A DNA stretch of 64,000 nucleotides from Nitrospirota bacterium (GTDB taxonomy: Bacteria > Nitrospirota > JACRHL01): NCBI GenBank assembly GCA_016212085.1, contig JACRHL010000006.1:1-64000 (forward strand), read 5' to 3'. The position numbers and the translations under genes are program-made. Position 1 is the first letter of the stretch, and every line of letters starts with the position of its first letter. The notes under the pieces were generated by a model, which was not told where the DNA came from, searched no databases, and worked only from the letters and a program-made list of their open reading frames with translations. Positions 58,642-64,000 of this stretch are shown piece by piece.

Positions 58642-59235
58642 ATGCGCAAGACCGTCCTGGCCGTCCTGGCCGGCTTTCTCCTGCTGGCCGCGGCACCCGC
58701 CGCCCACGCGGAGCTGAAGACCTTCCTCATCGACAAGGACCACACCACCGTGGGCTTTTCGGTGCGCCACATGTTCACCAACCAGACCGGCCTGTTCCGC
58801 ACCTTCGAGGGCGCCATCACCATGGACCCCAAGACCGGCGTGATCGGCTCCGGCAAGACGGTGATCGAAACCGCCTCCGTGGACACCCGCCACGAGAAGC
58901 GCGACGGCCACCTGAAGAGCCCGGACTTCTTCAACGTCGAGCAATACCCCGCCATGACCTTCGTCATCACCCAAAGCCGCCTGAACGGCGACAGCATGGA
59001 GGTGCGCGGCGAGCTCACCCTGCTGGGGGTCACCAAGCCGGTGACCATGACCGCCAAGTACCTGGGCGTGGGCAAGGACCCGTGGGGCAACACCCGCGCC
59101 GGCCTGTCCGCCACCGGGCGCATCAACCGCAAGGACTTCGGCATGGACTTCAACAAGGTGCTGGACTCCGGCGGCATGCTGGTGGGCGACCTGGTGGACA
59201 TCAACCTGGAGGTCGAGCTGATCCAGCAGAATTAG
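58642..59235 (+). CDS. YceI family periplasmic lipid-binding protein
   Basis: 197 residues. Signal peptide (MRKTVLAVLAGFLLLAAAPA, cut near AHAEL). The mature domain has the YceI beta-barrel pattern: FLIDKDHTTVGFSVRHMFTN, FEGAITMDPKT, SPDFFNVEQYPAMTFVITQS, GELTLLGVTKPVTMTAKYLG, GRINRKDFGM. YceI-like proteins bind isoprenoid or polyisoprenoid lipids in the periplasm. AAAGGGG lies 11 nt before the ATG. Confidence 0.93.
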   Translation: MRKTVLAVLAGFLLLAAAPAAHAELKTFLIDKDHTTVGFSVRHMFTNQTGLFRTFEGAITMDPKTGVIGSGKTVIETASVDTRHEKRDGHLKSPDFFNVEQYPAMTFVITQSRLNGDSMEVRGELTLLGVTKPVTMTAKYLGVGKDPWGNTRAGLSATGRINRKDFGMDFNKVLDSGGMLVGDLVDINLEVELIQQN

Positions 59236-59295
59236 CGCTTGGCTGCGGCCCGGACGCGGCGCCTTTTTTAACCCGAACCCACATAGCGAGCGACC

Positions 59296-59511
59296 ATGCA
59301 GAACAAGCCGTATATCGTCAAGGAAAGCGCCGGCACCAAGGCCTACTGCGCCTGCCACAAGAGCCGGACCATGCCCCACTGCGACGGGGCCCACAAGGGG
59401 ACCGACATCCGCCCCTGCGTGGTGGACATCCCCGAGGCCAAGACCGTGGCCGTGTGCGGCTGCGGCAAGACCCGCACCGCGCCCTACTGCGACGGCGCCC
59501 ACTCCCGCTGA
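59296..59511 (+). CDS. CDGSH-type iron-sulfur protein
   Basis: 71 residues with two CDGSH-type motifs: CACHKSRTMPHCDGAHKG and CGCGKTRTAPYCDGAHSR (CxC-x2-(S/T)-x3-P-x-CDGxH, twice). Each would bind a labile 2Fe-2S cluster with a 3Cys-1His ligand set. Tandem CDGSH proteins are soluble redox or cluster-transfer proteins. It has its own terminator. Confidence 0.95.
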   Translation: MQNKPYIVKESAGTKAYCACHKSRTMPHCDGAHKGTDIRPCVVDIPEAKTVAVCGCGKTRTAPYCDGAHSR

Positions 59512-59533
59512 CCGGGCCAAGCGCCCCCCCCAA

Positions 59534-59563
59534 GGCGGTCCGTTCCGGCGGGCCGCCTTTTTT
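59534..59563 (+). terminator. Terminator of the CDGSH gene
   Basis: GGCGG (59534-59538) pairs with CCGCC, with an extended CC/GG after one mismatch, followed by T6. Confidence 0.75.
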
Positions 59564-59595
59564 GTGCCGGGGTTTGGTGCGGGCTGTCCAGGAGT

Positions 59596-59660
59596 ACCGT
59601 TCGACGTGAACGGTTTGGTGTATGTGCCCAGACCGGGAGAGGGCTTCTCCCGGTCTGGGC
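59596..59660. terminator. Two perfect hairpins after the outer-membrane barrel gene
   Basis: A 15-bp perfect stem GCCCAGACCGGGAGA (59626-59640) with TCTCCCGGTCTGGGC (59646-59660), and a smaller ACCGTTC/GAACGGT (59596-59614). The large stem lies 20 bp beyond the barrel gene's stop on the minus strand; no T tract follows. Confidence 0.6.
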
Positions 59661-59680
59661 GCGCCGGAGGACAGTCGGCG

Positions 59681-60217
59681 CTAGAAATACAGGGAGTAGG
59701 ACAGAGAGAAGCTCCCGACCGAAACATCGTGGCTGGTGCCGGCAACGTTGTCGTCCACGGTGCCGCCAGCCCCCGCAAGCGTCAGGTCCACGGAGCCGAT
59801 TTCCCCCACCAGAAAACGCACGCCTGCGGAAAGCATCAGCAGAGATCCCTCGAGATCGGATGTGGTGCTACCCGCCGACTTTTCTGTTTCGGTGTAGCTG
59901 GCAAGGCCGGCACCGATTACCGGAACCACACTCCCTCCGACCGGGAAGCTGTAACGCAACACCGCGCCAACCTCCGCCGACTCCAATTCGTCATCGGCGG
60001 CACCAGGGTTGCTGATGGTGGCCACGGAGGAGTCCAGATGCACGGCGATTTCCAGGTTGTCAGCCAAAAAATACCCAATGGATGGCGTGAGACTGGAATC
60101 CACCGAGTCCAGCGCCACCCCAACCCGCCACGAACCCTTGTCAAAGCGGTCACCCGCGAACGCGGCCGCAGGCAGCATGACGAACAGAGCCAACAGAACA
60201 CCGACAACTCGTTTCAT
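59681..60217 (-). CDS. Outer-membrane beta-barrel protein
   Basis: 178 residues. Signal peptide (MKRVVGVLLALFVMLPAAAF, cut near AFAGD), then alternating amphipathic strands (GSWRVGVALDSVDSSLTPSI, NLEIAVHLDSSVATI, SAEVGAVLRYSFPV, SLLMLSAGVRFLVGE) ending in the C-terminal Phe of BAM substrates (SLSYSLYF). Eight-strand OmpW/OmpX-like in size. CGGAGGGTCCAA precedes the ATG. Divergent from a controller-like regulator, and lower in GC than neighbours. Confidence 0.85.
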   Translation of the reverse strand: MKRVVGVLLALFVMLPAAAFAGDRFDKGSWRVGVALDSVDSSLTPSIGYFLADNLEIAVHLDSSVATISNPGAADDELESAEVGAVLRYSFPVGGSVVPVIGAGLASYTETEKSAGSTTSDLEGSLLMLSAGVRFLVGEIGSVDLTLAGAGGTVDDNVAGTSHDVSVGSFSLSYSLYF

Positions 60218-60262
60218 TTGGACCCTCCGGTAGAAAAATGTGTGCGTGCGCGACAGATCAGC

Positions 60263-60306
60263 CCATCCCGATGTGGCGATACATGGGGAACCCCTGATCG
60301 GGATGG
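60263..60306. promoter_or_regulatory. Inverted repeat in the divergent promoter region
   Basis: CCATCCCGAT (60263-60272) and ATCGGGATGG (60297-60306) form a perfect 10-bp inverted repeat, 24 nt apart, between the barrel gene and the regulator. It may be an operator or an RNA hairpin. Confidence 0.5.
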
Positions 60307-60309
60307 ACA

Positions 60310-60340
60310 TATGATACTCATAGTCTGTAGACCGTCAAGT
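60310..60340 (+). promoter_or_regulatory. -10 box and C-box-like operator
   Basis: TATGAT (60310-60315) is followed at once by ACT-CAT-AGT-C (60316-60325), then TGTA, then GAC-CGTCA-AGT (60330-60340). Controller proteins of restriction-modification systems bind paired GACT-N3-AGTC-like boxes spaced in this way. It lies about 24 bp upstream of the GTG start. Confidence 0.5.
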
Positions 60341-60363
60341 ACCACCTTGCCCAGTGTTTATGG

Positions 60364-60618
60364 GTGGCTACGAAGCGGGATACGTGCGTTGAGTTCGGTA
60401 GGGTCGTCCGTGAGCTGCGGGTGGCAAGGGGGTATTCCCAGGAAGCGTTCGCGGACAGGGTCGAGATTCACCGGACTTACATCGGCGGTATCGAGCGTGG
60501 CGAGCGCAACCCCACCTTGACCATGATCCATCGCTTGGCGGATGCCCTGGGAATCTCCCCCTCGCGCCTCTTGTGCCCCACATGCACATGCTGCGAAAAG
60601 CACGGGGACCGAACGTAG
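60364..60618 (+). CDS. Small XRE-type HTH regulator, controller (C) protein-like
   Basis: 84 residues, GTG start. A single HTH_3 domain: FGRVVRELRVARGYSQEAFA, DRVEIHRTYIGGIERGERNP, TLTMIHRLADALGISPSRLL, followed by a short Cys-rich tail (CPTCTCC). Length and RGERNPT motif match C proteins that autoregulate and time restriction-modification operons. No restriction or modification gene is adjacent, so it may regulate the divergent barrel gene. The tail with three to four Cys is unusual for C proteins and might bind metal. Confidence 0.82.
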   Translation: MATKRDTCVEFGRVVRELRVARGYSQEAFADRVEIHRTYIGGIERGERNPTLTMIHRLADALGISPSRLLCPTCTCCEKHGDRT

Positions 60619-60680
60619 CGGTTCACAGCCCTTCCATCGCGTTTTTGCCGGACCTCACGCGGATAGGTGGATATCCGTCC

Positions 60681-60709
60681 TTGTCAAAAAACCGTTTCTT
60701 GGGTAGCGT
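60681..60709 (+). promoter_or_regulatory. Promoter of the histidine kinase gene
   Basis: TTGTCA (60681-60686), 17-nt spacer, TAGCGT (60704-60709). About 20-nt leader to the ATG at 60737. The -35 is good and the -10 poor. Confidence 0.45.
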
Positions 60710-60736
60710 TGATTCTACCGATCAGCGACGCGGGCA

Positions 60737-62614
60737 ATGATGCCCGCCACCACCCACTTTGCAAAAGACGGTTTCGTGTCCGACGCTAGCTTGCAGCCCC
60801 AACGGGGCGCCGCGGAAGGGACGCCCCCGGGCGCCCCGACCCTTGACCTCGAGATCCTGAACACCCTGCATCGCATCAGCGACGGCACCGGTCTGTCGCT
60901 GCACGAGCGCCTGGCGGCCATCGTGAAGGTGGTGGCCTTCCACCTGCGCAGCGATGCCTGCTCCATCTACCTGGAGGACGGCGGCGCGGGCTCGCGCTTC
61001 CTGCTGGCGGCCACCCACGGCCTGAACCCGGAGGCGGTGGGCCGGGTGAGCCTGGCGCCGGGCGAGGGCGTCACCGGCTGGGTGGGGCGCGAGCGCATCC
61101 CCCTGCCCATCGAGGACATCTCCCACGACACCCGCTTCAAGATGATCTCGGAGATGGGCGAGGAGGGCTTCAAGGCCATCATGGCCGCCCCCATCCGCCT
61201 GGATCAGCGCCTCATCGGCGTCATCAACGTGCAGAACCGCGCGGTGCGCGAATACACCGATCCGCAGGTGCGCCTGCTGGAAACCATCGGCATCCACCTG
61301 GGCGGCATCATCCGCGCCGCCCAGTATTACGAGGAGGCCCGCAAGCAGCTCAAGCACCAGCGCCTGGTGAACGGCATCGGCCAGGCCCTGGTCTCCACCC
61401 TGCACCTGGACCCGCTGCTCGAGATGGTGATGGAAAAGAGCCGCGAGCTTACCCAGACCCGCGGCGGCGTGCTGCGCCTGTGGGACGAGGAGCGCCAGCA
61501 ACTGGTGGTGCGCGTCACCACCGGCGACATGCGGCCGGAGGAGGAGCTGCGCCCGCTCTACCTGGGCGAGGGGCTCTCCGGCATCGCCGCCCTCAAGCAG
61601 CAGCGCTGGCGGCTCGACGCCGTGGCGCGCCCGCAGGAGCGCGAGCTGCTGCCGTCCGGCGTCGTCCACAACTACCTGTGCGTGCCGGTGGTGTTCCAGG
61701 GCCGCTCCATCGGCACCATCAGCGTGTTCGACAAGGAGCAGCCCGGCGGCCTGGCCACGCGCCTGACCGACGACGACGAGGCGCTGTTGCAGGCCCTTGC
61801 CAACCAGGTGGCGGTGGCCATCAAGAACGCCCAGGCCTGCGACGACCTGACCGCCACCGTGGAGGACCTGAAGGCCCAGCGCGACCAACTGGTGCAGGCC
61901 GAGACCCTGGCCGCCGTGGGGCGCATGGCCGACGCCATGGCCCACCAATTGCGCGGGCCGCTGGTGCCCATCACCGGCCTGGCCACGCGGCTGATGGACG
62001 GCGACCTGTCCGAGTCGCAGCGCCACCACTACCTTGAGGTGATCCTGCGCGAGGCGAAGCGCATGGACCGCTTCCTGGACGGGGTGATGGAGCTGGTGCG
62101 GGCGGGCGAGGTCAACCCGGAGCAGCGCGACGTGGACGCCTTCGTGGCCGAATCCGTCGAGCGCTTCCGCCCCACCGCCAACGGCAAGGGGGTGGGCATG
62201 CGCCTGGAGCTGAACGCGGGCTCCGTCGCCTGGCTCGACTCGGACAAGCTCCGGAGGGCCCTCTGCCACGTGCTGGACAACGCCCTGAAGGCGCTGCCCG
62301 CCGGCGGCGAGATCCGCGTGCGCACCGAGCGCTGCGCCTACCCCGTGGAGGGCAGCGCCGTGGACGGCGTGTGCATCCAGGTGCGCGACACGGGCGACGG
62401 CATCCCCGAGGCCATGCTGGACAGCCTGTTCAAGCCGTTCATCTCCGGCCGCGACGGCGGCCGCGGCCTGGGCCTGTCCACCGCCTACCGCACCCTGCGC
62501 GGCCACGGCGGCACGCTGCTGGCCCACAACCCGCCGGACGGCGGGGCGGAGTTCACCCTGTTCCTGCCGGAATCTCCCGGGCGATCCGGCGCGCCTCGGT
62601 CACCCAGCCGCTGA
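60737..62614 (+). CDS. Cytoplasmic GAF-GAF histidine kinase
   Basis: 625 residues without membrane segment. GAF1 (about 50-195: LSLHERLAAIVKVVAFHLRS, DACSIYLEDGGAGSRFLLAA, GVTGWVGRERIPLPIEDISH). GAF2 (about 225-370: DPLLEMVMEKSRELTQTRGG, YLCVPVVFQGRSIGTISVFD). HisKA with phosphoacceptor His403 in AVGRMADAMAHQLRGPLVPI. HATPase (VLDNALKALPAGGEIRV, VRDTGDGIPEAMLDSLFKPF, GLGLSTAYRTLRGHGGTLLA). No receiver gene is adjacent. Its end overlaps the convergent pepF gene by 62 bp. Confidence 0.93.
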   Translation: MMPATTHFAKDGFVSDASLQPQRGAAEGTPPGAPTLDLEILNTLHRISDGTGLSLHERLAAIVKVVAFHLRSDACSIYLEDGGAGSRFLLAATHGLNPEAVGRVSLAPGEGVTGWVGRERIPLPIEDISHDTRFKMISEMGEEGFKAIMAAPIRLDQRLIGVINVQNRAVREYTDPQVRLLETIGIHLGGIIRAAQYYEEARKQLKHQRLVNGIGQALVSTLHLDPLLEMVMEKSRELTQTRGGVLRLWDEERQQLVVRVTTGDMRPEEELRPLYLGEGLSGIAALKQQRWRLDAVARPQERELLPSGVVHNYLCVPVVFQGRSIGTISVFDKEQPGGLATRLTDDDEALLQALANQVAVAIKNAQACDDLTATVEDLKAQRDQLVQAETLAAVGRMADAMAHQLRGPLVPITGLATRLMDGDLSESQRHHYLEVILREAKRMDRFLDGVMELVRAGEVNPEQRDVDAFVAESVERFRPTANGKGVGMRLELNAGSVAWLDSDKLRRALCHVLDNALKALPAGGEIRVRTERCAYPVEGSAVDGVCIQVRDTGDGIPEAMLDSLFKPFISGRDGGRGLGLSTAYRTLRGHGGTLLAHNPPDGGAEFTLFLPESPGRSGAPRSPSR

Positions 62615-64000
62615 TCACGCCCAGGCCCCCCTGCCAGAAGCCGGGGGCGGTGATGTCGACGCCCACCTTGGCCAGCAGCGCCTCCGGCCGCTCGCAGCCG
62701 CCGGCGGCGAGCAGCTCCAGGTAGCGCGGCGCGAAGGCCTCGCCCTCCTCCAGGTAGCGGGCATACAGGGCCAGCACCAGCAGCTCGCCAAAGGCGTAGG
62801 CGTAGCAGTAGAACGGCGTGTGCACGAAGTGGGGGATGTAGCGCCACCACCCCGCATAGCCGTCGCGCAGGGTCAGGGAGTTGCCGAACATGGGGCGGTT
62901 GGCGGCCATCCACAGCGCGCTCATGCGCGCGTCGGACAGCTCGCCCTCGGTGCGCCGGGCGTGGTGCAGGGCCTGCTCGAAGCGGGTCATGACCGTCTGC
63001 CGGAACACGGTGGCGCAGGTGTCCTCGAGCTTGCCGCACAGCAGGGCCAGGGCGCCCTCCGGGTCCGCCTGGCGCTCCCGGAGGGCGGAGAACACCAGCA
63101 TCTCCCCGAACACGCTGGCGGTCTCGGCGGTGGTAAGCGGCGTGTTGCCGCCAAAGTAGCCGCGCTCCCGGGCCAGGAACTGGTGCACGCCGTGGCCCAG
63201 CTCGTGGGCCAGGGTCATCACGTCGCGCGGGCGGCCCAGGTAGTTCATGAACACATAGGGGTGGGCGGACGGCACCACCGAGTGCGAGAACGCCCCGCCG
63301 CGCTTGCCCGGCCTGGGCTCGGCGTCGATCCAGCGCCGGTCGAAGAACATTTGCGCGATGTCGGCCATGCGCGGCGAAAAGGCCCGGAAGCTGTCGAGCA
63401 CGATGGCCTGGGCGTCGGCGAAGGGGATGGTCTCCGCCGCCACCCGCATGGGGGCGTAGCGGTCGTAGTCGTACAGGGTGTCCAGGCCCAGCAGGGAGCG
63501 CTTCAGGCCGTAGTAGTCGTGCACGGTGGGCATGGCGCCGTCCACGGCGTCGAGGAGGGCATCGACGCTGGCGCCGGAGATCTCGTTGGCCAGGTTGCGG
63601 GCCGCCATGGGGGCCGGATAATCGCGGATCTTGTCGTCGGAGGCGTGGTCCGCCACCAGCGTGTTGAAGATGTACGAGAGCAGTGGCGCCTCCCGCTCCA
63701 GCCCGTCCGTCAGGGCGTCGGCGGCGGCCTTTCGGGTGTCGCGGTCCGGGTGGTAGAGGCGCGACAGGGTCTCCTCCTCCGACAGTTGCTCGGTCTCGCC
63801 GTCCAGGGTGGAGTGGAAGCGCATGCGCGCCAGGGTCTGGTCGAACAGGCGGCCGAAGGCGCTGGCGCCGGTGTTGGCCTTCAGGTCGAGGATCACCTCC
63901 TCGCCCTCCGTGCGGCGGTGCGGGCGGTAGTCGCGCTCCCGCTCCAGGTAGTGGCGGTAGCGCGCCAGCGGCGGCGCGTCCAGCAGCGGCCCGGCCTGCG
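62553..64000 (-). CDS. pepF: Oligoendopeptidase F (M3 family), C-terminal part
   Basis: The frame is open to the window edge, so the N-terminus is missing; about 482 residues are seen. The zinc motif HELGH is in VMTLAHELGHGVHQFLARER, with the downstream Glu ligand region TTAETASVFGEMLVFSALRE. LKRSLLGLDTLYDYDRYAPM and VIDSFRAFSPRMADIAQMFF also fit PepF. It cleaves peptides of moderate length in the cytoplasm. 3' end overlaps the kinase gene's 3' end. Confidence 0.94.
   Translation of the reverse strand, partial: QAGPLLDAPPLARYRHYLERERDYRPHRRTEGEEVILDLKANTGASAFGRLFDQTLARMRFHSTLDGETEQLSEEETLSRLYHPDRDTRKAAADALTDGLEREAPLLSYIFNTLVADHASDDKIRDYPAPMAARNLANEISGASVDALLDAVDGAMPTVHDYYGLKRSLLGLDTLYDYDRYAPMRVAAETIPFADAQAIVLDSFRAFSPRMADIAQMFFDRRWIDAEPRPGKRGGAFSHSVVPSAHPYVFMNYLGRPRDVMTLAHELGHGVHQFLARERGYFGGNTPLTTAETASVFGEMLVFSALRERQADPEGALALLCGKLEDTCATVFRQTVMTRFEQALHHARRTEGELSDARMSALWMAANRPMFGNSLTLRDGYAGWWRYIPHFVHTPFYCYAYAFGELLVLALYARYLEEGEAFAPRYLELLAAGGCERPEALLAKVGVDITAPGFWQGGLGVISGWVTEARRIAREIPAGTG

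Overview
The window is about 64 kb of very GC-rich (roughly 70%), densely coded DNA from a flagellated, diderm (Gram-negative) bacterium. Evidence for a diderm with a flagellum is direct: a hook, stator, C-ring and export-gate operon, LolC/E and LolD, lipoprotein signal peptides, an outer-membrane barrel and a TonB/AgmX-type protein. Gene neighbourhoods such as lysS-lolC/E-lolD, DUF4912 next to a GH57 branching enzyme, AgmX/PglI with TPR lipoproteins, and sigma-54 promoters resemble deltaproteobacterial-type genomes. That placement is inference and no species can be named. No rRNA, tRNA, CRISPR array, transposase or phage gene was seen.

Layout. 1-9905: flagellar genes fliK(partial)-flgD-flgE, then, after repeats and a sigma-54 promoter, motA-motB-like-motB-fliL-fliM-fliN-fliO-fliP; the expected fliQ/fliR do not follow. 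10317-16222: a small lipoprotein, a chorismate enzyme with pabC, a dolichol-phosphate-type glycosyltransferase, an FGE-domain lipoprotein and a zinc-ribbon/receiver-like protein with its own sigma-54 promoter. 16583-22989: a UPF0182 membrane protein, a small basic protein paired with a TIR/deoxyribosyltransferase-like protein, and housekeeping enzymes. 23083-30173: a tightly overlapping five-gene envelope operon (TPR protein, 38-residue membrane protein, 1106-residue TPR lipoprotein, periplasmic protein, AgmX/TonB-type protein). 30174-31355: a long gene-free stretch with repeats and a strong terminator. 31356-36231: DppB/beta-propeller/DppC, HU and ComM. 36328-48174, minus strand: lipoprotein, MFS transporter, DCC protein, glycosyltransferase, PhhB, a methyltransferase/ATP-grasp fusion, methyltransferase, PepA, QueE, AroE, CvpA and a lipid kinase. 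48600-53638: MinD-type ATPase with a J-like/RodZ-HTH protein, DUF4912, GH57 branching enzyme and a pseudouridine synthase. 54089-64000: lysS-lolC/E-lolD, marR, yceI, a CDGSH protein, an outer-membrane barrel divergent from a controller-like regulator, a GAF histidine kinase and PepF (partial).

The most distinctive feature is a family of ten interspersed imperfect palindromes (about 143 or 165 bp) with 17-bp inverted ends GGGCACCTCTATTAACC. All are intergenic, usually just after a stop codon. A central hairpin shows compensatory change (TATCT/AGATA in some copies, TATCA/TGATA in others), which indicates selection for RNA or cruciform structure. Other highlights are a MotB-like stator protein with no acidic residue in its membrane helix, several likely leaderless transcripts, a structured leader with a terminator ahead of a methyltransferase/ATP-grasp fusion, and a controller-type regulator with C-box-like operators but no restriction genes.
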